A stretch of 37,034 nucleotides of DNA from Bacillus sp. AFS006103 (GCA_002559145.1 NTXX01000008.1:1-37034); one strand, 5' to 3'. Shown: positions 1 to 8,682, counted from the first letter of the stretch. A program made the numbers and translations. Notes: a model not told the origin generated them from the sequence alone.

Positions 1-21
1 CCGTTGGGCGCTGGAGCTGGA
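1..21 (-). repeat. Partial copy of an interspersed CTCCAGCGCCC repeat
   Basis: Read on the minus strand, the first 21 bases match the left end of the element at 35182-35202 at 19 of 21 positions (shared core AGCTCCAGCGCCCA). Only the edge of the element is inside the window. No coding potential is seen here. Confidence 0.6.
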
Positions 22-85
22 TACAAAGAGACTAAATCAATTTTTCCACAATTAAATATTTTATAATTTCCTATACAACCAGAAA

Positions 86-116
86 AACCTCCTCAAATTT
101 TTAATTTGAGGAGGTT
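86..116 (-). terminator. Rho-independent terminator of the acetate permease gene
   Basis: A 14-bp perfect stem (86-99 with 103-116) has a 3-base loop and, read on the minus strand, is followed by a T-rich tract. It lies about 65 bases past the stop codon of the minus-strand permease gene. Confidence 0.85.
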
Positions 117-181
117 CTTCATAATCAGATCCATATCATTCTCTTCTAGGCGGGGGACTAACCCCGATTAGCTTGAATATA

Positions 182-799
182 TTATTTAAAAATGCCAAAA
201 GGCTTGCCAACTGGGAGAGTAACTTTCCCAAAGTGCGTGTTTAGGACGCTTGCTGCAGAGCCGTAGAAGCTACAAATAGAGATTAATAACTCCGAAACAG
301 CGGCTAATTTATGCATTGACTCTGGTAAAATCCCTAATGTTGAAAACGATAAGCCAATAAATAAGAAATCAATTAATACAAAAATAATAAATAAAACTTT
401 GTGTGTCTCCATTGCACCAACAGTCATAAATATGCTGAAGATTAAGTAGCCTACAAAGGCAACCCCTAATTGTTTTGGATCTGCAGCAGCTGCAGCAGCC
501 TTACCAAATAAACCAAGTTGTATTAACCACGAGGTTCCAACCCCTAGCCAGAATAGACCAAATGCTCCAAAGGCTGTTGCACCAAACGTGTTGTTATGCT
601 TAGAATCTTGTAGACTAGCAATTAGCTGAGCAATACCTCCTAGAAAAATAGCCCAAGGTAATACAAGAGAAACTCCGTCTGTCCAACCTAGCTTTGCTGA
701 GGATGCCACAAGTGTTACCATTGCTAAACCAAATAGGCCTAGAGCGGAAGGGTCAGCTGTTAAAATTTGAACTTGTTGTGTAGTTTGCGACTGATTCAT
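182..799 (-). CDS. satP: Acetate uptake transporter, GPR1/FUN34/YaaH (SatP) family
   Basis: This 205-residue integral membrane protein is predicted to bring acetate or other small monocarboxylates into the cell with protons. The N-terminal stretch ADPSALGLFGLAMVTL (about residues 15-30) corresponds to the family's NPAPLGL-type signature, and six hydrophobic segments follow, matching the usual length of about 190-210 residues. The ATG at 799 is preceded by AGGAGG at good spacing, so the start is secure. The gene stands alone and ends in the hairpin at 86-116. With malate synthase G elsewhere in the window it fits growth on C2 compounds, although no isocitrate lyase is present here. Substrate is inferred from the family; the family call is firm. 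Confidence 0.9.
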   Translation of the reverse strand: MNQSQTTQQVQILTADPSALGLFGLAMVTLVASSAKLGWTDGVSLVLPWAIFLGGIAQLIASLQDSKHNNTFGATAFGAFGLFWLGVGTSWLIQLGLFGKAAAAAADPKQLGVAFVGYLIFSIFMTVGAMETHKVLFIIFVLIDFLFIGLSFSTLGILPESMHKLAAVSELLISICSFYGSAASVLNTHFGKVTLPVGKPFGIFK

Positions 800-1299
800 G
801 ATGATACCTCCTATTAAACATACTTGATAAATTTACATAATTAAATTGCATTTTGCAACAAAAAAATTGTGTATATTTTATGTAGAAACAGAGGTTTATT
901 ATTTTGATTAGGAGAGTTAAGTAAAATTATTATTATTGTAGTGTGCAAACGAGGGATTTTCTATTTGAGAGAAAGTTTAAAAGAATTAGGACTTGGTGGG
1001 ATTTAAACTCACAAAACACTTTGCAGTCATTTAATGTTGAGTTTTAGATATTGTGAAAAAGTTGAAGGAAAAGTAGCCAATAGGGGTTATTGGCGACCGA
1101 ACTCGTGAAAAAGATGAAGGACCGGTAGCCAATAGGGGTTATTGACGACCGAACTCATGAAAAAAGTATCGGAGCGGTCGTCAATAGTGTAAACTCATAC
1201 TGAATTTTTACATGGTTAGCAATTATCAAAAAAAACAATTAACTATTAAGTCCATCTAATGTATAATGTGTTCAACATAGACAGAGAGGTTTTGTAAAC
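800..1299. other. 500-bp intergenic region between satP and purU
   Basis: No gene was recognised. The first part is AT-rich leader of the minus-strand permease gene. The second part (1053-1196) holds the 52-bp tandem repeat listed separately. The last 60 bases lead into purU. Confidence 0.5.
1053..1196. repeat. 52-bp tandem repeat, two full copies and a partial third
   Basis: Copies lie at 1053-1104 and 1105-1156, both starting GTGAAAAAG and ending GACCGAACTC; a degenerate third copy runs from 1157 to about 1196. Copy one contains a hairpin GCCAATA-GGGGT-TATTGGC; the later copies carry changes in the stem. The unit is not a multiple of three and has stops, so it is non-coding. Confidence 0.85.
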
Positions 1300-2199
1300 A
1301 TGAATGCATATATAAAAGATCAAATTGAATTATTTCAAGAAAAGAATAAAAACAGGGGATGCTTGCTAGTTAGTTGCCCCGATCAACCAGGAATTGTTGC
1401 GGCGATTTCCAAATTTTTGTTTTCTTATAATGCAAATATTATCGAATCGAGTCAATATTCCACCAATCCCGAAGGAGGGACCTTTTTTATCCGAATTGAA
1501 TTTGAATGCCCCAACTTAAAGGATAAAGCAAAAGAGATGGAGAATGAGTTTGCGGAAATCGTTGAACAGTTTTCAATGGAGTGGAATTTTACGCATGTTT
1601 ATCATGTGAAAAAAGCGGCAATCTTTGTTTCAAAAGAGCTCCATTGTTTGCTCGAACTTTTATGGGAATGGCAAAGTGGGGATCTAATGGCGGATATTGC
1701 TCTTGTGATTAGTAACCATGAAACCGCAAGAGAGGTTGTTGAGGGGCTGAATATACCGTTTTATTACGTTCCAGCCAATAAAGATATTCGTGGACAAGCC
1801 GAAGCTGCCCAACTTAAGCTATTAAAAGAGTATGAGATTGATTTTGTCGTTTTGGCCCGTTATATGCAAATCCTGTCACCAAAATTCGTCGTAGAAAATC
1901 CAAATAAGATTATTAATATCCACCATTCCTTTTTACCGGCCTTTGTTGGTGCAAGGCCCTATGAACGCGCTTTTGACCGCGGGGTTAAATTAATCGGTGC
2001 CACTTCTCATTATGTAACCAATGATCTTGATGAGGGACCGATAATCGAACAGGATATCAGCCGTGTCGACCACCATGATAATGTGGATAGTCTAAAAAAA
2101 ATCGGTCGTCGAATTGAAAGAAGCGTTCTTGCTCGAGCCGTTAAATGGCATATTGAGGACAGGATTATTGTTCATCAGAATAAAACGATCGTTTTTTAG
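1300..2199 (+). CDS. purU: Formyltetrahydrofolate deformylase
   Basis: The enzyme hydrolyses 10-formyltetrahydrofolate to tetrahydrofolate and formate, balancing one-carbon pools. The protein has 299 residues. Residues about 18-100 form an ACT domain (CLLVSCPDQPGIVAAIS), followed by a formyltransferase fold with the catalytic block NIHHSFLPAF (about 206-215) and LDEGPIIEQD further on, both hallmarks of PurU. The length is typical, with a slightly extended N-terminus. The ATG has a GAGAGG site 8 bases upstream. A short hairpin terminator follows at once, so it is transcribed separately from the regulator gene downstream. Family assignment is secure. Confidence 0.95.
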   Translation: MNAYIKDQIELFQEKNKNRGCLLVSCPDQPGIVAAISKFLFSYNANIIESSQYSTNPEGGTFFIRIEFECPNLKDKAKEMENEFAEIVEQFSMEWNFTHVYHVKKAAIFVSKELHCLLELLWEWQSGDLMADIALVISNHETAREVVEGLNIPFYYVPANKDIRGQAEAAQLKLLKEYEIDFVVLARYMQILSPKFVVENPNKIINIHHSFLPAFVGARPYERAFDRGVKLIGATSHYVTNDLDEGPIIEQDISRVDHHDNVDSLKKIGRRIERSVLARAVKWHIEDRIIVHQNKTIVF

Positions 2200-2201
2200 A
2201 G

Positions 2202-2225
2202 AATCCCTTTTATAGGGATTTTTTT
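2202..2225 (+). terminator. Terminator of purU
   Basis: Stem AATCCCT / AGGGATT with a 5-base loop, followed by five more T residues, starts 2 bases after the purU stop codon. Confidence 0.85.
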
Positions 2226-2321
2226 GTTGAAAAATAAATTTTTCAACTTTTTCAAGAAAAATCTTGAACTATTCGAAGGGGAGGTGAATATACATCTTAG
2301 AAAGAGCAGGAGGGGGAGAGA

Positions 2322-3026
2322 TTGAGTTTTCAAGCTGAAAATTTATCGGAACCAAAAAGAAGGATTGTTCGTGTTATTAAAACTAGTGGTGCTTTATCAA
2401 TGAGCGAACTTGCCTCATTGTTGGATTTATCCGGCGAGGCAGTCCGGCAGCATCTCCTCCTATTAGAAAAGGACGGCTGGATTGTCAGGATTTCAGAAAA
2501 GCACTCTGGAATTGGCAGGCCTCATATTCGATATCAATTAACCACCGCTGGGGAACATCTCTTTGAAAAAAACTATGATCACTTAACGATTGAAGTTTTT
2601 GACACCTTGGTCAGTCATCTCGGTGAAAATGCACTTAAAGATGTGCTTACCGCGATGATTGAAGATAGAGTTCGTGAATGGAAGCCGAAATTGCAAGGTC
2701 TTGGCATCGCTGAAAGATTAACGGTGCTTAAGGATTTTTATGCAAAAGATGACTCATATATGGAAGTAGTCAAAAAAGGTAATGATAATTACCTAATTGA
2801 GCGGAATTGTCCTTTTCATAATGTTGCACTTAAGCGTCCTATCTTGTGCAGTGTGACTGTTTCCGTTCTGACTCAATTGCTTGGTTGTAAGGTGCAAAGA
2901 GAACAACGCTTTCAGAATGGTGATGGTTGCTGTACATTTCGAATTCAACAAAACGAGCAGGTAGATGATAACACCCCTTGTTTAATCATCGAGGATCACC
3001 CCTCCAATATCATGCCAAAGGAATGA
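2322..3026 (+). CDS. SufR-like iron-sulfur winged-helix transcriptional regulator
   Basis: This 234-residue predicted DNA-binding protein has an N-terminal winged helix (about residues 12-75, LSMSELASLLDLSGEAVRQH) and a C-terminal region with cysteines at 163, 176, 189, 203 and 204. The C-X12-C-X12-C-X13/14-C spacing nearly matches the cluster-binding pattern of cyanobacterial SufR, so Fe-S sensing is likely. The start is TTG, set by AGGAGGGGGAGA just upstream. The stop lies 6 bases before the folE start, and a CDGSH Fe-S protein gene follows, so the three probably form one unit. Fe-S binding is inferred from cysteine spacing; targets are unknown. Confidence 0.8.
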   Translation: MSFQAENLSEPKRRIVRVIKTSGALSMSELASLLDLSGEAVRQHLLLLEKDGWIVRISEKHSGIGRPHIRYQLTTAGEHLFEKNYDHLTIEVFDTLVSHLGENALKDVLTAMIEDRVREWKPKLQGLGIAERLTVLKDFYAKDDSYMEVVKKGNDNYLIERNCPFHNVALKRPILCSVTVSVLTQLLGCKVQREQRFQNGDGCCTFRIQQNEQVDDNTPCLIIEDHPSNIMPKE

Positions 3027-3032
3027 TGTGTA

Positions 3033-3670
3033 ATGACAAGTGATCAATATCTTTTATTATCTAAGAAGTTCCCAAGCTTGTTTAAACCCCATGCAGAGGA
3101 GAACCATCGGAATTTAATGGATGTTAATTTTTTCAAACGGCGATTAGACAATTAATTAAGCTTTGTGGAGATGACCCTGATCGAGATGGACTACAAGACA
3201 CTCCGTTTAGGGTACTTAAAGCATTCCTCGAATATACCGAAGGCTATCATGAGGACCCCAAACTTCACCTCGAAAAGACGTTTGATATTCAGCATAAGGG
3301 TCTGATTCTAGTTAAGGAGATTGAGTTCTTTTCAATGTGTGAACATCATTTCGCTCCGTTTTTTGGCGTTGCTCACGTAGGTTACATCCCTAATGATAAA
3401 ATCACAGGCTTATCGAAAATTGGTCGAATGGTTGACGGGTATGCGAAAAGATTTCAGGTGCAAGAGAGACTTACATCGCAGATTGCAGCGGCTATGGAAG
3501 AGGTTTTGAAGCCGGAAGGAACCATGGTAGTAGTTGAAGCAAAGCATATGTGTATGTGCAGCAGAGGAACGAAAAAATCAACCACATTTACCACTACCAC
3601 CAGCATTCATGGGGTATTTGAAACAAATCAAAGTTTACGTTCTGAATTTTTTTCATTAATAAAAAATTAA
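3033..3670 (+). pseudogene. folE: GTP cyclohydrolase I, frameshifted
   Basis: FolE makes dihydroneopterin triphosphate from GTP, the first step of folate synthesis. The catalytic part is intact in one frame: [19 protein letters not shown], then [12 protein letters not shown] (zinc Cys and His), [20 protein letters not shown] and the third-ligand block [11 protein letters not shown]. The N-terminal part, from ATG 3033 (AAAGGA 10 bases upstream) or ATG 3117, is in another frame and stops soon after a run of six T (3126-3131). A seventh T would join both parts into about 212 or 184 residues; the latter is close to the usual length near 190. This is either a true mutation or a homopolymer sequencing error. 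An internal ATG at 3335 would omit essential N-terminal parts. Confidence 0.85.
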
Positions 3671-3686
3671 AGGAGATATGATAAAA

Positions 3687-3887
3687 ATGGATAATCAAAT
3701 TAAAATTAACGATAATGGTCCATTGCAGATAAGTGGTGATTTTCAGATCTTCGATGCAGATGGAAAGGAGTATCCGAAGAAGGCAAAAGTGTATCTATGC
3801 CGTTGCGGACTTTCTAACAAAAAGCCGTTCTGTGATGGTTCCCATAAAAAAGGCGGCTTTGAAAGCAGTCCAAGAGCCACTGAATAA
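3687..3887 (+). CDS. CDGSH-type iron-sulfur protein
   Basis: This 66-residue protein carries one CDGSH motif, CRCGLSNKKPFCDGSH at residues 38-53, which gives the three cysteines (38, 40, 49) and one histidine (53) that hold a 2Fe-2S cluster. Such proteins are thought to act in redox or cluster transfer. A start at ATG 3678 would leave only 2 bases after GGAG (3672-3675), so ATG 3687, with 11 bases, is preferred. It begins 16 bases after folE and lies in the same unit as the SufR-like regulator, which suggests linked Fe-S control. The exact role is unknown. Confidence 0.88.
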   Translation: MDNQIKINDNGPLQISGDFQIFDADGKEYPKKAKVYLCRCGLSNKKPFCDGSHKKGGFESSPRATE

Positions 3888-3914
3888 ACAAGGATTAAAA
3901 TGGTGTCATAAAAC

Positions 3915-3929
3915 GGTGTCAGGCACCAC
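3915..3929. repeat. Copy of the GGTGTCAGGCACC dispersed repeat
   Basis: GGTGTCAGGCACCAC lies just after the CDGSH gene; a partial TGGTGTCA lies at 3901-3908. The same word occurs at 14807-14822 and twice, inverted, at 29581-29636. Confidence 0.65.
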
Positions 3930-3930
3930 T

Positions 3931-3965
3931 ATAAAGCCAGGATGAAAACTTCATCCTGGCTTTAT
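3931..3965 (+). terminator. Strong hairpin terminator after the CDGSH gene
   Basis: A 16-bp perfect stem, 3931-3946 with 3950-3965, with loop AAC. The right arm ends in CTTTAT. It closes the regulator-folE-CDGSH unit. Confidence 0.8.
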
Positions 3966-4100
3966 CATTGTTCCTTTACCCATGATGGTTTATTGCGTCT
4001 GCAGTGAAGAGTTGATAAGATATTATTAGGTATGTTACACCATGATGAAAAATACTATCTACGTATTAAACTAAGTGAATGATGAGAGGCGGTAAATAAA

Positions 4101-4523
4101 ATGACCACAGGTAATAATGTAAAAGTAACGGTAAAAGCGACAGTTAATGCTCCAGTAGAAAAAATCTGGGAATATTGGACCGAGCCCAAACATATCACCA
4201 AATGGAACAATGCTTCAGATGATTGGCACACTCCCATTGCTGAAAATGATTTAACGGTTGGCGGAAAATTCCTTACCAGAATGGAAGCAAAGGATGGAAG
4301 TTTTGGCTTTGATTTTGGCGGGATTTATGATGAAGTGAAATTAAATGAGCTAATTTCTTATACCATGGGGGATGGAAGAAAAGTTACGATTACTTTTAAA
4401 GCTCATGGAAACGAAACCGAGGTAATCGAAACTTTCGATGCGGAAACCTCTAATCCAGTTGAGATGCAACAAGCTGGCTGGCAGGCGATTTTAGATAACT
4501 TTAAAAAATATGTAGAGCAATAA
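4101..4523 (+). CDS. SRPBCC/AHSA1-family ligand-binding protein
   Basis: The 140-residue cytoplasmic protein has the START/Bet v1-like fold of the AHSA1 (YndB-like) group. Typical features are the opening strand VTVKATVNAPVEKIWEYWTEP (about 9-29), the Lys-Trp-Asn segment that follows, and the C-terminal helix MQQAGWQAILDNFKKYVEQ. Members bind small hydrophobic molecules, but few have a known ligand. GAGGCGG sits 11 bases before the ATG. It stands alone and shares the bidirectional terminator at 4555-4599 with the convergent guanine deaminase gene. Family call is firm; function is not known. Confidence 0.85.
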   Translation: MTTGNNVKVTVKATVNAPVEKIWEYWTEPKHITKWNNASDDWHTPIAENDLTVGGKFLTRMEAKDGSFGFDFGGIYDEVKLNELISYTMGDGRKVTITFKAHGNETEVIETFDAETSNPVEMQQAGWQAILDNFKKYVEQ

Positions 4524-4554
4524 ATTGAAAAGAGTTTTATAAAAATTTTTGCTT

Positions 4555-4599
4555 AAAAAAAGAGAGAGAATCAGTATAAAGCTGATTCTCTCTCTTTTG
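4555..4599. terminator. Bidirectional terminator between SRPBCC gene and guaD
   Basis: A 14-bp perfect stem, 4561-4574 with 4582-4595 (AGAGAGAGAATCAG left arm), is flanked by A6 on the left and TTTT on the right, so it can serve both convergent genes. Confidence 0.9.
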
Positions 4600-4660
4600 G
4601 TTAATGGGATGTTTAATTGGCAGCTTCCTATTGAATGAGTATTGCCTATAGACAAAATTA

Positions 4661-6025
4661 TTAACGAGAATGAACCTTTACTCCTTGTACCCAAACTTCA
4701 CGAATGTTTTCTGGTCGAGCGAGATATATAATCTTTTGGAAGATATCAAATAAATCTTCATTTGCATGATAAAGAGGGAGTTTTGCGTTTGGAACTGACG
4801 TATCAATGATTTGTATATCCCAGGCATAGTTTTCCTCCAAGCGGCCGATCGGCAAATTTAAACTAACTCCGCCGCCAGCTGTTGCGAAAAAGAAAGCTTC
4901 ATTTATGGTGATGCGTGAATTAGCTACACCGCGTTCCTCTGCAGGAAGAGTGCTGTTTACACCATCCTCTAACATTCTAGCGACAATCACTGCTTGTCTA
5001 ACATTATCAAAAATGCTGGGTGAAAAACCGCCAGAAATGTCGGTACCTAATCCAATTTCAACTCCTTTGGAATGCAAATGTGCGATAGGTATGACACTAT
5101 TGGCAAAGTAAGCATTAGAGATGGGACAATGGCACACTGCAGTACCTGTGGCAGCAAATAAATCGGCGTCTGCATCATCTAAGAAATTACAATGCGCCAT
5201 AACCGACTTTTCGCCTAATAAACCAAATTCTTGTAAAGCAAACGCATCATTCTTACCGAAGCGATTCTTAACATATCCATGCTCCCAATCACTTTCACTA
5301 CAGTGTGATTGAACATACGTATCGTATTTTTCAGCTAATTCTCCCAACCCTTTTAACGCATCATCCGTACAACTAGGAATAAAACGTGGGGTTACGACAG
5401 GATATACCCCCTGTTTCGCACTCTTCGCTAATTTATTTACAGCTAAAATAAATTCCTCTGTGTCAGCTAAGGCTGTTTTTGTATCTGCATCACGATAATA
5501 ATCTGGATTTTGTTCAGGATTATCCATCACAACCTTTCCGACTAGACCGCGCTGCCCTTTTTCAGCGCAAATTTCTGCTAGTAATAAACTTGCTTCTTTA
5601 TGTACAGTGGCGAAATAAAGTGCCGTAGTTGTTCCATTTGAGAGTAAGGTTCTTACGACATCTTCGTAGACATCTTTCGCAAAATCTAAATCCGAAAATT
5701 TCGACTCAAGAGGGAAGGTATAGGTATTTAACCAATCATAGAGTGGAATATCTAATGCCGTCCCAGACTGAGCCCATTGCGGAGCATGTACATGTAAATC
5801 GACAAAACCAGGTAAGAAATATTGACCTTCAGCTAAGTGATGAAAGTTCGCTTCCTTTTGATATGCATCTAATATAGGCTGGTATTCAACCTCTTCTGGG
5901 GAAACCACTTTTTCAATCATTCCGTTCTCATTAATGCAGAAAAGATGATCTATTAATAGTTGGATTTCTTTTGGTGACTTGCTGGAAAAAGCAGTCCCCT
6001 GGAATATTTGTGTATATTTTTTCAT
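4661..6025 (-). CDS. guaD: Guanine deaminase, amidohydrolase type
   Basis: The enzyme converts guanine to xanthine in purine salvage or breakdown. This 454-residue protein is of the zinc amidohydrolase type, not the short cytidine-deaminase-like GuaD of Bacillus subtilis. Zinc and catalytic residues are visible: HVH at 78-80 in PGFVDLHVHAPQ, His 241 in QSHCSES, His 278 in MAHCN and Asp 329 in GLGTDISGG. The ATG at 6025 has AAAGG about 10 bases upstream; the GTG at 6034 overlaps this site and is rejected. It is transcribed alone, and no purine riboswitch was seen in its leader. With the DeoD gene near 15 kb it suggests purine use as a nitrogen or carbon source. Confidence 0.9.
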   Translation of the reverse strand: MKKYTQIFQGTAFSSKSPKEIQLLIDHLFCINENGMIEKVVSPEEVEYQPILDAYQKEANFHHLAEGQYFLPGFVDLHVHAPQWAQSGTALDIPLYDWLNTYTFPLESKFSDLDFAKDVYEDVVRTLLSNGTTTALYFATVHKEASLLLAEICAEKGQRGLVGKVVMDNPEQNPDYYRDADTKTALADTEEFILAVNKLAKSAKQGVYPVVTPRFIPSCTDDALKGLGELAEKYDTYVQSHCSESDWEHGYVKNRFGKNDAFALQEFGLLGEKSVMAHCNFLDDADADLFAATGTAVCHCPISNAYFANSVIPIAHLHSKGVEIGLGTDISGGFSPSIFDNVRQAVIVARMLEDGVNSTLPAEERGVANSRITINEAFFFATAGGGVSLNLPIGRLEENYAWDIQIIDTSVPNAKLPLYHANEDLFDIFQKIIYLARPENIREVWVQGVKVHSR

Positions 6026-6167
6026 GGATAGCACCTTTATGTTTCGTATTTTTAAATTAAATCGAGGATCTCCAATTAGTATTAGGAGTTAACTTCCTAT
6101 TTATCAAATCAAAGTACACCAATAAATTAAAAATTTTTAAGTTACTAAAGGGGCCTCAATCATACTT

Positions 6168-6860
6168 TTAACCCAAATATTGGTCTTTTTTAATGAGACG
6201 ATAACTAGTAAATTCTAGTTTCTTTGTCGTTTCCAGCTGGATTAATTCCCCATGTTCCAAATGGATTTTTTTTGAAAATAATGGTCCATCATAGACAAAA
6301 GTATGAAATTCACCCGCTTCTCCCATCGGACAAATAGTAGTCTTTTGGACATCTTGAAGGAACGTTTCATCGATGATTCTTCCCAGCCAGGTTTCATCTA
6401 GTAGATCTTCCCTGACTCGAATTACGATTGCTTCATAACCGGATTGGACAAACTTACCTAGAGATTGTAGTGCTTCTTCTTTTTTCATCCATAATGGATA
6501 CAAGGCCTCGACATCTGCAGCGGCTGCTACTTTTTCTCCCCATTCCCGATGCTCGTCTAAATATAGATCCCCGTACGCAATTCCCCTTACATTCAATTGA
6601 TTTTTCAAGTATTCTGCTGCTTTGATAAATTGACTTGTATAGTTTTCGTATGAACATTCGATAAAATGAACAGGGATGTTTAGAGCCTCGCCTTGTAGTT
6701 TAATCATTTCCATTCGCTCACCATGTCCAAACGTGCGTCCAAGCTCTTGGGGAACAGTTGTAACCAAGCAAACCACTTCAAATCCCTGTGATACTAGGGT
6801 ATCAAGGGCCATACAACAATCCTTCCCACCACTCCAAGATAAAGCAATTCTATTATTCAA
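6168..6860 (-). CDS. Dph6-like (DUF71) PP-loop ATPase
   Basis: This 230-residue protein belongs to the adenosine-nucleotide alpha-hydrolase superfamily. The PP-loop SGGKD (about residues 10-14) and the family block GDLYLDEHREWGEKV (about 96-110) are clear, and are shared with diphthine-ammonia ligase. Bacteria lack diphthamide, so the true reaction is unknown; an ATP-dependent amidation of some other substrate is likely. The start is TTG at 6860, about 10 bases after GAGG. It lies about 140 bases upstream of guaD on the same strand, so co-transcription is possible. The family is sure, the function is not. Confidence 0.82.
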   Translation of the reverse strand: MNNRIALSWSGGKDCCMALDTLVSQGFEVVCLVTTVPQELGRTFGHGERMEMIKLQGEALNIPVHFIECSYENYTSQFIKAAEYLKNQLNVRGIAYGDLYLDEHREWGEKVAAAADVEALYPLWMKKEEALQSLGKFVQSGYEAIVIRVREDLLDETWLGRIIDETFLQDVQKTTICPMGEAGEFHTFVYDGPLFSKKIHLEHGELIQLETTKKLEFTSYRLIKKDQYLG

Positions 6861-7020
6861 AATTCATCATCCTCAATTTATATAATATTGCTAGTTTATC
6901 ATAAAAAATGACGACTGAGCCCAAACGGTTTAATCCAAAAAGGCAAAGAGAGGGTATGATGCCATTTTCAGTCGCAAATCCCTTCGATTGGTGATTTTTT
7001 TAGGTCTGTATCCATCGGTT

Positions 7021-7065
7021 GTTATGAAGCATAACCGTGGCTCCTACGCGGATTAGTGATATAAT
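7021..7065 (+). promoter_or_regulatory. Possible operator and -10 element upstream of the MATE gene
   Basis: An inverted repeat GTTATG-AAG-CATAAC lies at 7021-7035 and TATAAT at 7060-7065. No convincing -35 box was found. The repeat could bind a regulator, but no regulator gene is adjacent. Confidence 0.3.
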
Positions 7066-7131
7066 AAACGATATTAATTTTATATTCATGTTAAATTAAG
7101 ACAAACAAATAAATTTGAAGAAGTGTTGTGT

Positions 7132-8526
7132 ATGAATATTAAATCCCTCAAATTAAGTCGTAAAACTAATTCTTTGTTAGATAAATATTTTACCGGGGAA
7201 TCTATAGATTACAAGCAAATGTTTGCTATTATTCTGCCAATATTTGTAGACCAGGCGTTTTTAATAGTTATGAGCTTATTAAATACGGCGATGATAAGTT
7301 CTGCTGGAGTTGCTGCGGTCAGTGCGGTTAGTATGGTAGATTCATTGAATATTTTCCTGGTCAATGTATTTATTGCCGTAGCCACAGGCGGCACTGTTAT
7401 GGTAGCGCAATATAAAGGCAGCGGGAATTTAGGGATGGTTTCCAAAACCGCCACGCAAGCCATTTCTGCGGTTACCATTTTTTCAGTCTTGATTAGTGTG
7501 CTCGTCATTATTTTTCATACGTCAATCCTTAACCTTTTATTCGGTCAAGCAGAAGCCGCTGTATTTGAAAATGCAAAAGTCTATCTCATTGGCAGTTGTA
7601 TTTCTTATCCATTGATTGCGATCTTTCAAGCTGTGAGTGGTGCATTAAGAGGAGTAGGAGAAACTAAACCGGTCTTGAATTTATCCTTATTAATGAATTT
7701 AACCAATACAGGACTGAATGTTCTGCTAATTATCGTCTTTGATATGGGTGTAAAAGGACTTGTCATCGCTACTATTATAGCGAGAATTTTGGGGATGGCG
7801 GCTTCGTTAATCTATATATTGAGGTACAATGAGACCATCCGTTTCCAAATCAAAAAAGCCTTGCACATCGATTTTTCTATTCTAAAAAAGGTGATGTATA
7901 TCGGTCTTCCCTTCGCGGCAGAACAGATCTTTTTTAATGGTGGAAAACTGCTAACACAAACCTTTATTGTCCAATTAGGAACATTAGCGCTGACAGTCTA
8001 TGCCATTTGTAATTCGATCATGATGGTATTTCAAATAGGGCCTAATGCTCTAGGGATTGCCAGTGTAACCATTGTGGGCCAGAGTATTGGTCAACGAAAC
8101 ATGGGGGATGCAAGGAAATTTACTAAATCCTTGATTGGACTTTCCTCGATTTATTTTGTTATTACAACCGGCTTATTAATACCGATTTTTCCATTACTGA
8201 TTAAGATGTTTAACCCGCCGGCTGAAATTGTGCCCACTATTTTTACTCTAATTATAATAGGAGCGATTGCGCAGCCGTTCTTATGGTCCCCAAGCTTTAT
8301 TATGCCAGCAGCATTAAGAGCAGCAGGAGATTCGAACTTTACTTCGATTGCCTCGCTGTTATCGATGTGGTTGTTAAGGGTAGTCCTTGGATATTTTTTA
8401 GGAATTACCTTAGGGTTTGGGATTATTGGTGTTTGGGTAGCAATGATTATAGAATGGGGCTGTCGAGGACTGATCTTTTACTTGCGCTTCAAAGGGAAAA
8501 AGTGGTACGCACATAAGTTGGTATAA
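7132..8526 (+). CDS. MATE-family multidrug or toxin exporter
   Basis: The 464-residue membrane protein has the two homologous MATE halves, each of about six hydrophobic segments, with the conserved N-terminal pattern MFAIILPIFVDQAFLIVMSL and ALRGVGETKP after segment six. It probably exports cationic or organic compounds using a sodium or proton gradient. The ATG at 7132 follows GAAGAAG at about 8 bases; an in-frame GTG at 7123 would overlap that site. It stands alone after a 260-bp gap that carries an inverted repeat. Substrate is unknown. Confidence 0.88.
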   Translation: MNIKSLKLSRKTNSLLDKYFTGESIDYKQMFAIILPIFVDQAFLIVMSLLNTAMISSAGVAAVSAVSMVDSLNIFLVNVFIAVATGGTVMVAQYKGSGNLGMVSKTATQAISAVTIFSVLISVLVIIFHTSILNLLFGQAEAAVFENAKVYLIGSCISYPLIAIFQAVSGALRGVGETKPVLNLSLLMNLTNTGLNVLLIIVFDMGVKGLVIATIIARILGMAASLIYILRYNETIRFQIKKALHIDFSILKKVMYIGLPFAAEQIFFNGGKLLTQTFIVQLGTLALTVYAICNSIMMVFQIGPNALGIASVTIVGQSIGQRNMGDARKFTKSLIGLSSIYFVITTGLLIPIFPLLIKMFNPPAEIVPTIFTLIIIGAIAQPFLWSPSFIMPAALRAAGDSNFTSIASLLSMWLLRVVLGYFLGITLGFGIIGVWVAMIIEWGCRGLIFYLRFKGKKWYAHKLV

Positions 8527-8682
8527 AGATGATTTTGAATGATGCCTATTCGAACCAATTTTTGTCACAACGGTTATCAATGAAATGAGATCAAAATAGA
8601 CATTTCCAACTGGATGTTGTAGGTTTTAAGTGAGTAATACATCCTATCGATTTTGTAGAAAGCTATTATGAGGGGTAGTCAA

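Noticed and set aside
1053..1196. CRISPR array
   Set aside because: Repeats are directly adjacent with no unique spacers and there is no cas gene in the window.
3335..3670. A stand-alone 111-residue short GTP cyclohydrolase
   Set aside because: Homology continues upstream in the same frame to about 3132, so the ATG at 3335 is an internal Met, not a natural start.
4655..6160. Purine riboswitch control of guaD
   Set aside because: The 130-base leader is AT-rich and lacks the conserved purine aptamer loops.
6861..7122. Riboswitch before the MATE gene
   Set aside because: Guanidine riboswitches can precede exporters, but no ACGR-type or other consensus was found; only a short inverted repeat is visible.
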